A DNA stretch of 64,000 bases from Sphaeramia orbicularis (lineage: Eukaryota; Chordata; Actinopteri; Kurtiformes; Apogonidae), in assembly GCF_902148855.1 (NCBI RefSeq), contig NC_043973.1, positions 54,804,594 through 54,868,593 on the forward strand. The letters run 5' to 3'. The position numbers and the translations under genes are program-made. Below, piece by piece: positions 1 to 10,582 of this stretch; the first letter of the stretch is position 1; the number at the start of each line of letters is the position of its first letter. The notes beneath the pieces are model-generated. The model was not told the origin of the DNA. It made no database searches and was given only the letters and a program-made list of their open reading frames with translations.

Positions 1-508
1 CTGCCCCAAAAAATAACTTTCTCTCTGTAAACATTAAGGCTTGAGTACACAAACTTTTCTTCCCAGAATCCCATGAATAGGTTGGCGTAGTTGGGTGCAA
101 AACATGCTCCCATTGCTGTACCCTTTTTCTGTTTATAGAACTGGTTCTGAAACAAAAATACATTATTATTTAAAGTCCATTCTGTGAGTAGCGAGATGAA
201 GGCAGCAAGGGGAAGCAACTCAGGTTGTCTCTTTTCCAGGAAAAATGATAGAGCTTCTAGGTTCTCATTGTGAGCAATGTTAGTATATAATGCTTCCACA
301 TCCATAGTAACCAGGAGTGATGATCCAATGTTTTTTAGGTCTCTGATCTTATTTAGAACATGTGTACTGTCTTGAATAGAAGAGGGCAATTCACTTACAA
401 ATGGCTTAATGTGGAAATCAAAAAATTTAGATACCGGCTCTGTAACTGACTCGTTTCCACTTATAATTGGTCTTCCTGGTGGGTTTAGTAAGTTCTTCTG
501 CAACCACA
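1..508 (-). mobile_element. Penelope-like element, reverse transcriptase fragment (cut by window start)
   Basis: On the minus strand this encodes part of a Penelope-like RT, including the region around GTAMGACFAPNYANLF. It matches the fuller copy at 51611-53133 with an offset of 52628 bp. The end near 508 abuts the same LINE remnant in both copies, so the two are one insertion event copied by segmental duplication. Penelope elements are non-LTR-like retroelements with an RT and a GIY-YIG endonuclease; only RT sequence is visible here because the window starts inside the element. Confidence 0.85.
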
Positions 509-620
509 CAGTGACCACAGTCTGAGGAGGAAACAAAGTCATTGAGAACCCTCAACAATACCGACTCAGTACTATGAGGGTTTGAAAGGCAGACTGGAAC
601 ACCTCCAACATCCTGTACTC
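509..620 (-). mobile_element. LINE RT remnant (L2/CR1-like), interrupted by the Penelope element
   Basis: Read on the minus strand, it gives PHSTESVLLRVLNDFV followed by SSSDC. This corresponds to the RT stretch LHSTESALLTVFNDILLATDSGDC seen in the L2 copies of this window. The same remnant lies upstream of V14, V15, V16 and V24. At 37.5 kb it continues uninterrupted into VVLVLLDL-type sequence, showing where the Penelope element joined. Confidence 0.65.
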
Positions 621-843
621 ATCTAAGAATGAAGTCAACTGACAGGAAATGATTTTCTGCACAATCTGAGGAATGAAAGAGAACGTAGTAAATGAGTTTG
701 GTTGAAGAACCTGTTGACTGGTCGTTGCCTCTTGGTGAATAATTGAGGGAGGAGCTGATCTGATCCTGAACTACACAAGACACAACAACTGATCTATTCA
801 ACACAGTTCAATCTACAAACCAGGAACAATCCCTTTATTCAAC
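621..843 (+). promoter_or_regulatory. Upstream flank of V1, putative promoter/5'UTR
   Basis: No gene is seen here. The last 95 bp before the start codon (from about 749, GGGAGGAGCTGATCTGATCC, onward) are conserved in front of all 14 subgroup A/B genes. Sequence further upstream differs between copies. This places the core promoter and 5'UTR in the proximal part by comparison only; no TATA box or initiator can be named with confidence. Confidence 0.4.
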
Positions 844-1285
844 ATGCTGGACCTGGATTACTGGATGGTTTATGGGTTGATTCTAACCATTACAACACGT
901 ATGTTTGGTTCTGTACCAGTCACATTTAAACAGCTTTGAAACAGGATTCACTGATTGACTTTATTTCAGGTTGAATTAACAGAACTCTGTCTTTTCCAGG
1001 TGTCGACTGTGAAGAACTGAGTCCAGTCAAGAATGAAGAGTCCAGTTTAGAAGGAAACTCTGTTACTCTCACATATAAATACTCGAAAACAGTGACAATC
1101 AATGATTATTTCTTCTGGTATCGACAATATCCAGGAAAACCACCTGAGTTTCTCATCCTTCACCTTGGAACAAACAATGCATCAATCCATAGACTGTTTG
1201 TGGAAGCACATGGAGAAAAGGTCCAAGTGCAGATCTCCTCTGCTGCAGTGTCAGACTCTGCTGTGTACTACTGTGCTGTGAAGCC
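844..1285 (+). CDS. V1: TCR alpha/delta V segment, subgroup A
   Basis: Variable segment of a T-cell receptor alpha or delta chain. It encodes the leader and the antigen-contacting V domain up to CDR3. Leader exon 844-898 (MLDLDYWMVYGLILTITT), intron 899-999 with GT/AG ends, V exon 1000-1285. The V exon opens VDCEELSPVKNEESSLEGNS. At the B strand it reads LTYKY, with Tyr in place of Cys23. FR2 is FFWYRQYPGKPPEFLI and FR3 ends [11 protein letters not shown] with Cys104. RSS: heptamer 1286-1292, 22-bp spacer, nonamer ACAAAAACC 1315-1323. V24 is its segmental-duplication partner. It looks usable; alpha versus delta is unknown. Confidence 0.9.
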
Positions 1286-1323
1286 CACAGTGACAGGAAA
1301 CAGCAAAACTCTGAACAAAAACC
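1286..1323 (+). promoter_or_regulatory. V1 23-type RSS (22-bp spacer), typical of subgroups A to D
   Basis: Heptamer CACAGTG (1286-1292), spacer of 22 bp starting ACAGGAAACAGC, nonamer ACAAAAACC (1315-1323). Heptamer and nonamer are consensus. The spacer is nearly identical in every intact A-D segment of the window. RAG1/RAG2 would cut at the heptamer border. The germline frame stays open through the RSS to a TAG near 1362, but this tail is lost on rearrangement. Confidence 0.9.
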
Positions 1324-1499
1324 TCTGGAGCAAAGACAACACAGTACTACACAACATCCACTAGAGGGACTCACACACTGTTCACCTTCAGAGGAAAACA
1401 CAACAAATGCTGTCCCAGTTTAGTAGAATCCACCCAGTGAGTCTGTTCTCTCCTCTGTTTCCTCCTTACAGCTGAAGTTTGTTCACAGACTAATGTCAG

Positions 1500-2334
1500 T
1501 CTTTTCCTGTTCAACATTCCAGATTCCAGAATGTTTGTTGTCATTATGTGCACATAACTAAATGTTTCTTAGAGGTAGTTCTCGGCTAGATCCAAATAAC
1601 AAGAGAAAATATCATATAAAACACTCAGGAACATGAACATCAATATGACAGACACTAAAGCATTAGTGTATCCAGACTGTGCACAATAGGGTGGTCCTTA
1701 TTTTTAAGGGTTGGTTTTTCAGTCTCTGACGCCTTTAAAAAAATTCCTATCATGAGAAAATGTGTTTGAAAATGTTTGGTGGGATCATCCAAAAGTTTAC
1801 AGGGAGCTCAAACAGGTGTAAATTGAAGGAGTTGATAGTTTTTTAGTTTTAAATCAGTGACAGGTTCATGGTCGTGTTTTTGGGACTGGATCTCAGAAAC
1901 AATGGAATATTTGACCTGTAAAGCAGCGTCAAGTGCATTGGAACCCATGTCAGATATCTGCCCTGATCTGGATCTCACACAATAGAATGTTGAAAGAACC
2001 ACTGTCCTACATCCCCAAAGTTGAAGTGCAGTTGACCTGAATATCTTCTACTGTGTACGATCTAGGCTCTACCAAAGGTCTGAAATCACTAGATTGGACC
2101 AAACTGCACTGACAGAGTATTTCAGTGCTGTAGTTCACACCATCTATCTGTGTGTTTCACTCAAACATGTCGTCAACATCATGAAAGTCTTCCTTGTCAC
2201 CTGTTGAAAACATTACTATTTGGATTAGATTTATGGAGCGCTTTTCTATGAACACATACAATGGATCCATTATTCATTCACTGTCACGGTGGTAAACCAC
2301 ATGTGCACCAACAGCCCCTCCCACCACCACCAAT
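1500..2334. repeat. Unidentified repeat block downstream of V1 (four copies in window)
   Basis: This non-V block recurs after V10 (22440-23275), V18 (40855-41735) and V24 (54100-54885, with its end after the solo LTR). All four copies have moderately long minus-strand open frames, for example one starting MNYSTEILCQCSLVQ in three of them. I do not recognise a protein in them. It travels with the V gene as part of the duplicated unit rather than inserting independently. I see no V exon or RNA gene in it. Confidence 0.6.
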
Positions 2335-2640
2335 CAAAGCATCAAAAGTCAGACGAACAGGCTAAAAAACAGTTTGTATCCTTGAACAATCAGACTGTTA
2401 AAAGCCAAAGGGAGGCCCATGGGTCAGACTGTATGTTCTATAATTCTGTGCAATAAAAGTATGTGAGAGCAAAGTGTCTGAACTGTGGATTTGAATGAAT
2501 GTTTTACTGACTCGACAATTTTATTGTATGTCTGATTTATTGCTATTCTTCGTTTTATTTATTTTGGACTAAAGAGGATAAGCTCTACCCAGTTTCATTG
2601 TATAACATTTTACAATAACATTAAATCTCTTGTATTCTAA
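2335..2640 (+). mobile_element. LINE 3' fragment
   Basis: It reads AKKQFVSLNNQTVKS, matching the C-terminal RT tail (usual form RLKNSxFPxAVxLLN) of a fish LINE whose longer copy lies at 49797-50693. It ends with a 3'UTR of that type (ACATTAAATCTCTTGTATTC). Further copies lie at 23276-23590 and 55507-55892. Confidence 0.6.
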
Positions 2641-2810
2641 CACAGTCTGACCAAAGTACCACCTTCACCTTTCCTGTCCACGTAGACTTTGATTGTCCTC
2701 ATTGAACCATCCTACTCCATTAGTGGTGCTGAGCTACTGACCAACTCCAGACACAAACAGTACCTTGGTCCAGACCATTGAAAGGACAAATAACCATGAA
2801 TATATGGTGC
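2641..2810 (+). repeat. About 170-bp dispersed repeat, a collapsed LINE piece
   Basis: It begins ACACAGTCTGACCAAAGTAC and ends near AATAACCATGAATAT. At least nine copies lie in the window (about 2641, 15104, 16691, 18433, 23591, 44394, 48196, 50694, 55893). In the copy at 44.4 kb roughly 870 bp of LINE coding sequence separates its two halves, so the short form is an internal deletion of a LINE plus its flank. Confidence 0.6.
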
Positions 2811-4937
2811 ATCAGTGGCACCATCTAAAACCAATGTGATTAAAACTAAAACTGAACCCTGGCTGAATGAAACCATTCGAGCTGTCAGACGTGAGTGCAG
2901 AAGGACAGAACTCAAGTGCAAAAAAGATAAACTCCAGATTTTCTTTGAAATGATGAAGGACTGCTGGCACCATTATCAAACTGCTGTGAAAGACGCTAAG
3001 AGAAAACACCTGTCGGACATTATTCTGAAAAACTAACACAACCCCCATGTTTTATTTGAGACTGTTAACTCTGTTCTTAAAGCCCTGCACTTTATGAAGA
3101 CATCCCTTGTTGCCTGTGAAAACTTTCTTCAGTATTTTAGTGACAAAGTCACCCTGACCAGGGCTCAGATCTCACCACCTGGTTGTGATCCTTCAGTCCC
3201 TGTCACCTGCTCCGCTGTGTTTGATCAGTTTGAGTCTGTGACTCTGTGCCTTTTAAAAGAGACTGTTGGTCTTCTGAAGCCCACAGGTTCTTCAAATGAT
3301 TCCATCCCTCCCCGTTTCTTAAGGAGGTCTTTGCCACTGTAGGTCCATCCATTCTCACTGTCATTAACAGCAGTTTGGCCTTTGGTAAAGTACCAGAAAA
3401 CTTCAAACATGCTGTAGTTCAACCACTAGTTAAAAAAACAGATCTAGATCCCTCAGTGTGTTCTAATTACAGGCCCATTTCCAAACTGCCTTTTCTCTCA
3501 AAGGTTCTGGAAAAGATGGTTTATATTCAACTACTTGCCTTTCTGAAGGAGCACAGTATTTTAGAGACTTTTCAGTCTGGTTTAAAAACACTACATAGTA
3601 CAGAATCAGCTCTTCTGACAGTTTTTAATGATATTTTATTAGCCACTGACTCTGGGGATTGTGTTGTTCTTTTGCTTCTTGTTTTATCTGCAGCCTTTGA
3701 TACCGTGGATCATGAAATCCTGAAAGATGTTCTGGAGCACTGGGTGGGTGGGCTTCAGAGGCACAGCTCTAACCTTACTGACAGGACATTTTGTGTCAGC
3801 CTTGGTGATGCTATGTCCTCTTCTGCCCCTGTCTTATATGGTGTCCCACAAGGTTTGGTTTTGGGTCCTTTACTTTTTTCCCTATATCTACTCCCACTAG
3901 GTTACTTACTGAGGAAACACGGTATTTCGTTTGTATGCACGATAGTCAACTTTATATGCCTCTAAAATAGAACCCTTCCACTGTCAGACCACTGCTTCAT
4001 TGTCTCCATGACATTAAGGCGTGAACGGCTTGTAATTTTTTATATTTCAATGAAGATAAGACTGAGGTTATGGTGTTTGGTGGTTCAACTGGAGTCTCCC
4101 CAATAGATCTGGGTTATTTGGCTCAGTAAAACAAGCCAGTTATCAAAAACCTGGGTGTTAAAATGGACCCTGACTTTAAACTTCATAGTCATTTATAAGC
4201 AGTTGTGAAGTCAAGCTTTTTTCACTTAAGGCAGTTAGCCAAAGTGAAGCCAGTCATCCCAAAGCACCATTTTGAGATGGTAATCCATGCCTTCATCATC
4301 ACTTGGCTGGACTATCGTAATGCTTTGTATTTGGGCATTAGTGGGTCTTCCATCACTTGTCTTCAAAGAGTGCAAAATGCCGCTGTGCGTCTCTTAACTG
4401 GCACTTGTAAATATGAGCACATTTCTCCGGTTTTAGCGTCGCTCCACAGGCCGCCTGTCCATTTTAGAATCCATGTTAAAATACTTTTATTTATTTTTAA
4501 ATCCCTCCATGGTCTTGCACCGCCCTACCTCTCTGAGCTCCTTCACACATACACTCCCAGTCACTCTCTGAGATCAGCTGATCAGCTGCTTCTGATGGTG
4601 CCTAAAACAACGTGCAGGCTACAAGGAGATGGGGCCTTTGCTGGTTCTGGTCCCAGACTGTGGAACAACCTGCCTCTGTACATCAGACAGGCCTCCTCCT
4701 TGCCTGTTTTTAAATCTCTTCTTAAAAACCACCTGTTCTCCTTGGCCTTTTAACACTCCTGCAATGTTGACATTTTTTTCTGTTTTTTTATATTTTGACT
4801 TGTTTTATTTAATTAAATTTGATTCTAATGTTTTTAATACTTTGATTAATTTGTATTATGCTTTTATTCTTCTGTACAGCACTTTGGTTCACTGTGATTG
4901 TTTTAAAGTGCTTTATAAATAAAGTTGGATTGGAAAG
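2811..4937 (+). mobile_element. L2-type LINE, 5'-truncated, copy 1
   Basis: Fish L2-like non-LTR retrotransposon. The linker before the RT is seen at 2815-3036 (TEPWLNETIRAVRRECRRTE). RT motifs follow at 3375-3965 (NYRPISKLPFLSKVLEK, AAFDTVDHEIL, GVPQGLVLGPLLFSLYLLPLG). The C-terminal domain is at 4205-4753 (ITWLDYRNALYLGIS, WNNLPLYIR). It ends in the characteristic tail GTGCTTTATAAATAAAGTTG. The endonuclease part is absent, and the reading frame is split by several stops and shifts, so it is dead. Related copies lie at 16851-18414 and 56050-58062. Confidence 0.85.
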
Positions 4938-5286
4938 TATATGACAACAAAGGAAACCAGTGTCAACCAGAGGAAAACAGGAAAACTGCACAGAGAAAGG
5001 CCCTGGTCCTGCTGGACCCTGAACCAGGACCTTCTGACTTCCTACAATAGTGTTGAACACTGAGTCACTGCTGTTGGGACATGACCTACAATCACATGAA
5101 CAAAGACAGAATGTCAACCGAGACCCTGACAATAACGTCAGTTTACCAGACTCGTCCAGTCATGACTCTGGTGGGAGGGGGTAATATCTGAGGGGAGGAG
5201 TCAATGTGAAGACCTGAAGAGAAACAAAAAGAGTACTGAGAAGATGTGAATGTTCTTGGTCTGTCTCCTCCCCTCTCACTGCAGAC
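4938..5286 (+). repeat. Conserved upstream flank of V2 (shared by V20, V23, V25)
   Basis: There is no gene here. About 300 bp, starting with a GACAACAAAGGAAACCAGTG-type sequence, is conserved in front of V2, V20, V23 and V25, and partly V11. V4 to V6 share only the last 35-40 bp (ATGTTCTTGGTCTGTCTCC and the pyrimidine run before the start). The distal part is therefore duplicated filler and the proximal pyrimidine-rich stretch is the best candidate for core promoter or 5'UTR. Confidence 0.5.
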
Positions 5287-5727
5287 ATGAAACACTGGCT
5301 GAGAAACATCCTGATTCTGACTCTCTGGATAGGTAACTCTAGAAACCTACTGACTGTTCAACTTTAATCAATCATCTGTATTGATTCATCTCTTCCTCTG
5401 CATGTTCTGTTCTTCCCCAGAGTGTAAAGGAGAAGACAAAGTGACCCAGCCAACAGGAGATGTCACTGCTGTTCAAGGACTCACACTGACTCTACAATGT
5501 ACATTTGAGACCAGTGACGCAAATCCAACTTTGTTTTGGTACAAACAGGAAGTGAATGATTATCCCAGATACATGCTTTATAAATACAAATCAGGATCAG
5601 AAACATTTAAAGCTCCTGAGTACCAGGATGAAAGATTAGACGCCAAGAACAACCAGACCTCATTTCCACTGAAGATCCAGAAGCTTCATGTGTCAGACTC
5701 TGCTGTGTACTACTGTGCTCTGCAGCC
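5287..5727 (+). CDS. V2: TCR alpha/delta V segment, subgroup C
   Basis: Leader exon 5287-5332 ([15 protein letters not shown]), intron 5333-5420, V exon 5421-5727. The domain starts [20 protein letters not shown] and has Cys23 in [14 protein letters not shown]1 is around SDANPT, FR2 is [19 protein letters not shown]2 is around YKYKSGSE, and FR3 ends [13 protein letters not shown] with Cys104 at 5714-5716. RSS heptamer 5728-5734; the nonamer at 5757-5765 is ACAATAACC, one base off consensus, which may lower recombination. Its 3' flank is the type starting GATCCAACCATGACAC. V25 is its duplication partner. It looks usable. Confidence 0.9.
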
Positions 5728-5882
5728 CACAGTGACAGGAAACAGTAAAACTCTGAACAATAACCTCTGGAGCAAAGACAACACAGTACTACACAACATC
5801 CACGAGAGGGACTCACACACTGATCCAACCATGACACACAGGTTCTGGGTTGTTCTGTGCAGATGTCAGTATCACTGTTGTC

Positions 5883-6437
5883 ATTCACCCGATGTCCCCT
5901 TTCCCCACTCCCCTCCGGGGGAGTGGCTACTTTTTCAGTTGTAACCACTTGGGAGCCAATGACGGCAGGATCTGCGCTGACCCATCTGTGTCCTGCCCTG
6001 TCCTGTGTCCTGACCCCCTCCCCCACCTGTCTGGATGGACGTCCTCGGCCTCACCACTGTGGATGGGCCTCCTCGCCCCTGCCTGTCTCATCCAGCGGGA
6101 TGGACCCCCCATGTGTCCACCCTACTGCATCCTTGTAGACTAGAACTACATCTGCAAATGGACGTCCATCAGTCCTGGTGCATCTATAGCCTGTCCGTCC
6201 ATGGGAGTGGATCTCTCCTTCACTGTGGTTCTCCCCGAGGTTTCTCCCTTTTCCCACTGGGTTTTGAGTTTTTCCTTGCCGAGAAGGAGGGTCTAAGGAC
6301 GGGGGATGCCCTGGACACTACTCATTTTCTTGCTGTTCATTTGACTGTTGTTTACTCTAACTGACTCTGTAAAGCCCTTTGAGATAACCTTGTTGTGATA
6401 TTGGGCTATACAAATAAAGTTGAATTGAAAGTTGAAT
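5883..6437 (+). mobile_element. LINE/SINE 3'-tail insertion with target-site duplication
   Basis: This insertion interrupts the V2 3' flank. TGTTGTC occurs at 5876-5882 and again at 6438-6444, and the uninterrupted flank is seen at 36.4, 46.3 and 61.9 kb. The interior holds a typical fish retroposon 3' region (TTTCTCCCTTTTCCCACTGG, then CTATACAAATAAAGTTGAAT). It has no convincing open frame. The + orientation follows from the tail. Confidence 0.75.
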
Positions 6438-6444
6438 TGTTGTC

Positions 6445-7290
6445 TCTCATGTGTCTGTAAAGGCTGCTCTGTCAAACAGTCGGCTTGGATTCACTGCAAA
6501 CGACTCTTGACAAACTTCAACCCTCCATCCTTTTGACATGACCTGGTACATGTGGACATGTCCAGGACAAGCCTGACCCCCCGTAGACGAGGAATGGAGT
6601 TTGTTGTGTGAGTGTTTGAATGTGTTTGTTCATGGTCAGGCCCCTGTCTACAGGTTTAGAATAAAGGGTTTTCATAGACGCTGGTTTGACCCTGAACCTC
6701 CCCCAGAGAGAGTTGGTTCTAAACTTCAGCTTAGTTTCAGTAGACTCCAGGCGGCCCCCATACAGACTGGACCTTCAGCTAAACACATCCAAAACCAAGG
6801 TCATGTGGTTTGGTAAGAAGGCCCACGTACCTTCACAGACCCCCAGTGAGTCTAGTCTGGATGGGACCCCTCTAGACCAGGTCACTGAGTCCAAATGTCT
6901 GTGAATCTGTCTCCACATCACTCTGTCCTTTTGACTCCACAGTGAGCGACTGCAGTCCAAGGTTCAATCCAACATCAGTTTCCTCTAAAGAATGTGCTCC
7001 TCTTTCACTTCCTCGGACAGACAAATACTGGTTCAAATGACCGTCCCACCCATGTTGGATTATGGTCCTGTTATTGACAGATCAACATGAAAGGGCTCCA
7101 TGTCCTCTACCACTCTGCCATCTGCTTTGGAACAAATGCATCATCACAACACACCCCTGCACTCCATATTCAACTGTGGATTGGACAACACTACTGACCC
7201 ACCACAACAGTCACTGGTTCAGGTTCATATACACAACTGTCCTTGGTCTGTCCCCCAACCTGTCCTTGTCAGACCCCGTTAGTCTGGACC
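6445..7290 (+). mobile_element. LINE RT C-terminal remnant, degraded
   Basis: Around 6760-6905 the + strand reads LDLQLNTSKTKVMWFGKKAH and later SLDGTPLDQVTESKCL, matching the palm/thumb region of fish LINE RTs. Further degraded pieces (VQMTVPPMLDYG near 7035) follow. The frame is broken repeatedly. The partner copy is at about 61900-62757, offset 55467 bp, and the start of the block also recurs after V15 and V20. Confidence 0.65.
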
Positions 7291-7967
7291 ATTACACAAA
7301 ATACCTTCCTAATGTCCATCAGTCTGAAGTGTCAGGGCCAACACATGTCTGGGCCTGGAAGAATGGAAATAGTACATCTGTGTGGTTTAGTGAAGAAGAC
7401 ATCCTGAAGACATGACACAATCGACTCAATGTCTTTGAACCTTCTCAACATAAACACTGTCACTGAAATTGTCCTGGAGCAAAGCATCTACAGAAGCGTC
7501 TTCTAGTTTTGACCATTTGACCAAATGTTGTTTGCTTGTAGAGGAAACATCAGGAGTAGTGGACCTTCTCAAAGCCCTTCACTGCCTCCACTAGAATTCC
7601 TGGGTCTCAAAAAGAGCCCAGGTTCCAATCCAAGAATTCACTCAAGGACTGGACACATTGTCAACACATTTGCAGGTACAAACCTGAGCTGACTAGAACA
7701 TTTGGCCTGAAAATCTAGTTGGACTGGGACTGTGTCCTGGACATTTAGAAGGTGACACAGTGTCAGTGTTGGTTTGATCAGATTTGACCTGAGAGCGGCT
7801 GATGAACAGGTCAATGTGTCAGGAGGAGGAAACACTGGGAGGAGTGAATGAGTCCCAGTGATCAGACTCCTCCTTCTAATCCACCACCTGAGTGTTGATG
7901 CAGACTAAACACAGATCAGTGCCTTCTTTGGACTGGTTGGAGCTCACAGTTCCTCTGCACTGCCCAT
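7291..7967 (+). repeat. Upstream flank of V3, duplicated upstream of V28
   Basis: Non-coding sequence conserved with 62758-63434. I see no transposon signature or RNA gene. The last few hundred bases should hold the V3 promoter; GTGATCAGACTCCTCCTTCT and the following 100 bp are the best conserved part, but no specific factor site is claimed. Confidence 0.4.
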
Positions 7968-8412
7968 ATGACAGCTCTGTTTCTCTGGGTGTTGTTGGCT
8001 GCTCTGTGCCTTGGTATGAACCCACTGTGTTTGGCTGATATCAGTCACACACTGGCTGGATTCTCCAACAGAACACTGACACTGTTTGTGGCTGTTTTAC
8101 AGAATGCAGAGGCCAAAAAGAAAACGTGATGCAACCACAAGGAGATGTGACGGCTGCTGAAGGAGAGGCAGTAACTCTGGGCTGTCGATACAACAGCAGT
8201 TACACCAGTAATAATCTGTACTGGTACAAACAGGAAGGAAACAGTCGGCCCACATTCATCCTGAACCGACTCACACTGGACCAAGGAACCACAGCAGAGA
8301 CGTTCAAGGAAAGATTTACATCCACACTGGATCAAACATCAAGATCAGCTCCTCTGAAGATCCAGAAGCTTCATGTGTCAGACTCTGCTGTGTACTACTG
8401 TGCTCTGCAGCC
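7968..8412 (+). CDS. V3: TCR alpha/delta V segment, subgroup D
   Basis: Leader exon 7968-8013 (MTALFLWVLLAALCL), intron 8014-8102, V exon 8103-8412. The mature domain starts ECRGQKENVMQPQGDVTAAEG, with Cys23 in VTLGCRYNSS. CDR1 is SYTSNN, FR2 is LYWYKQEGNSRPTFIL, and FR3 runs FKERFTSTLDQTSRSAPLKI to [16 protein letters not shown] heptamer 8413-8419, nonamer 8442-8450, both consensus. The last 30 codons are nearly identical to subgroup C although the rest is distinct. V28 is its duplication partner. It looks usable. Confidence 0.9.
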
Positions 8413-8519
8413 CACAGTGACAGGAAACAGCTAAACTCTGAACAAAAACCTCTGGAGCAAAGACAACACAGTACTACACAACATCCACTAGAGGGACTCA
8501 CACACTGTTCACCTTCAGA

Positions 8520-10104
8520 GGAAAACACAAAAAATGCTGTCCCAGTTTAGAAGAATCCGCCCAGTCAGTCTGTTCTTCCCTCTGTTTCCTCTTTACAGCT
8601 GAAGTTTGTTCAAACATCCTGACAGTTTGTCCCACAGACAAATCAAACATACAATGAGGACTAATTCTGTTCCTGTCATTGGACACTGACATGTTCCTCA
8701 GTTTGGAACCTCATCCGTCATCATCTGATACGACTCATGTCATGTTCACTGACTCACTATTGTCGACACTTTGCAGATGGACTTGGATCCAGTGGAATTC
8801 GAACCGACTCTTCCAGTCTGGGAACTCTCCACTGTTCCACAGAAGACTGAAAATACCAGTACAAATAGTTCTGAACTGTGTAGACCAGTATTTCACTGAG
8901 CTCCCATCCACACGATTGGTCTGAGATTCACCTCTTTCTTTACAGTGTCTTCATCTGTCTTTACTCGACACCATTCCACATGTTTGACACCTCAGAGTTC
9001 AGGATGAAAATCATCTTCATCAAAAGTTCAGTTCAACTTATTGAACTCTTCTGCACAGGAGCACATGGATCATGGCACCGTGTCCACAAGTTCATCCCAG
9101 TTTGTCCAAGATCTGTGGAAAATGTCCCTGTTTGTGCATTTGAAACAGTGTTTGAGTTCAACATCACAGTTGGTCTGACCAGGCCTTGGCATCCCTGAGC
9201 CTCTTTTCCCAATGGGCTGTTAGACCAGGACTAGAAGACCACACTTCGGATCCCAGGAGCTTGGCAAGAGGATTGGAGACTCCTCCGACAGGCCAACACC
9301 AAAAAGACAGGATTTTCCACCGTCTGACAGGACAGGTACCAACAGGACCATACTGAGGGCTTTATCCAGGTCCATCTGGAGACACACTTTGGACTGGCTG
9401 CATCACTGCAGTGGAACAACAGTTGTCTTTTCCAGGTTTTCTGTAGGATGGAAACTCTTTAAAAACAACACAGTTGACCAAAGTGCAGTTCACTGACACA
9501 ATAACAAATAAAAAACACAAAAGAATGAACAAACAATTCAAGTAATTAAACATAAACCAATGAAGGCCAACCTGGGTTCAGGTCTAGTCCAGTCTAGAGT
9601 CCAGACCAAAAGTGGAGATACTGCTACTATCTGTTCACACCAAACCAACTGGAATAAACCCCCTACAGGTGTTGGACTGACCCAAAATGTAGAAAGTTGA
9701 ACACAGGCTGAAAACACTTTCCAGGTTCTTCTCATTCAACTGTTCCATCTGGATTGTTGTGTGAGTATTTCTGCTGTGTGGTTTTGGAGAACTGGAGGGT
9801 CTGTAAATCATTTCAATAACTGGTTCATTCTATCATTTATTGATGTAACATATATGATGATGTTTCACTTATTTAAATACTGAAAAATTGTCCTTTTATT
9901 TATGACAAGGACATTTGATTGTGTTTCTGCATGAAATGCATTATATTAATAAACAGACTTTGTCTAATAAGTCGTCAGTCAAACTGGTCGTTTGCTGCTG
10001 ATGTGAACATGTCAAATGTAAATGTGATGTAGAGATTGGAGTCGTCATCAGACGATAAAGAGGAAGGACCAATGATGTGAAGGCCCAGATCCATCAGAGG
10101 ATCA
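8520..10104. repeat. V3-V4 intergenic region
   Basis: No gene is seen. It holds V 3' flank (to about 8700) and unidentified sequence to 9230. Around 9430-9600 there is a minus-strand L2-like 3' end (GTTGACCAAAGTGCAGTTCA, comparable with 31740-31840). Conserved flank follows up to the C-type proximal upstream element. The segment is repeated after V5 (12865-14450), and with a deletion of the middle part after V4 (10690-12300). Confidence 0.55.
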
Positions 10105-10141
10105 ATGTTCTTGGTCTGTCTCCTCCCCTCTCACTGCAGAC
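10105..10141 (+). promoter_or_regulatory. Proximal upstream element of subgroup C genes
   Basis: About 37 bp (ATGTTCTTGGTCTGTCTCCT, then CCCCTCTCACTGCAGAC) immediately before the start codon is conserved in all eight subgroup C genes. More distal sequence differs between V4-V6 and the rest. The pyrimidine run resembles an initiator/5'UTR. The role is inferred from conservation alone. Confidence 0.4.
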
Positions 10142-10582
10142 ATGAAACACTGGCTGAGAAACATCCTGATTCTGACTCTCTGGATAGGTAACTCTAGAAA
10201 CCTACTGACTGTTCAGCTGGAATCAATCAATTGTATTGATTCATCTCTTCCTCTGCATGTTCTGTTCTTCCCCAGAGTGTAAAGGAGAAGACAAAGTGAC
10301 CCAGCCAACAGGAGATGTCACTGCTGTTCAAGGACTCACACTGACTCTACAATGTACATTTGAGACCAGTGACACTAATGCATATCTGTACTGGTACAAA
10401 CAGGAAGTGAATGATTATCCCAGATACATGTTACAGAAAAATAAATTTGTATCAAAAACGGTTAAAGCTCCCGAGTTCACGGACGACAGATTTGACGCCA
10501 AGATCAACCAGACCTCATTTCCTCTGAAGATCCAGAAGCTTCATGTGTCAGACTCTGCTGTGTACTACTGTGCTCTGCAGCC
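10142..10582 (+). CDS. V4: TCR alpha/delta V segment, subgroup C
   Basis: Leader exon 10142-10187, intron 10188-10275, V exon 10276-10582. Cys23 is in [16 protein letters not shown]1 is around SDTNAY; FR2 is [19 protein letters not shown]2 is around QKNKFVSK; Cys104 is at 10569-10571 in [12 protein letters not shown] heptamer 10583-10589, nonamer 10612-10620, consensus. It lies in the recent 2.3-kb duplication and its twin V6 has lost Cys104. V4, V5 and V6 lie about 2.17 kb apart. It looks usable. Confidence 0.9.

Noticed and set aside
1330-1382. Second, cryptic RSS (CACAGTA near 1340, CACACTG near 1374) downstream of each V RSS
   Set aside because: Heptamer-like words only; no nonamer at 12 or 23 bp, and they occur in every copy of the conserved flank.
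1153-1401. Recurrent minus-strand open frames ending in a Cys-rich stretch ([17 protein letters not shown]) behind almost every V
   Set aside because: They are the reverse complement of the conserved FR3-RSS cassette; their conservation follows from the sense strand.
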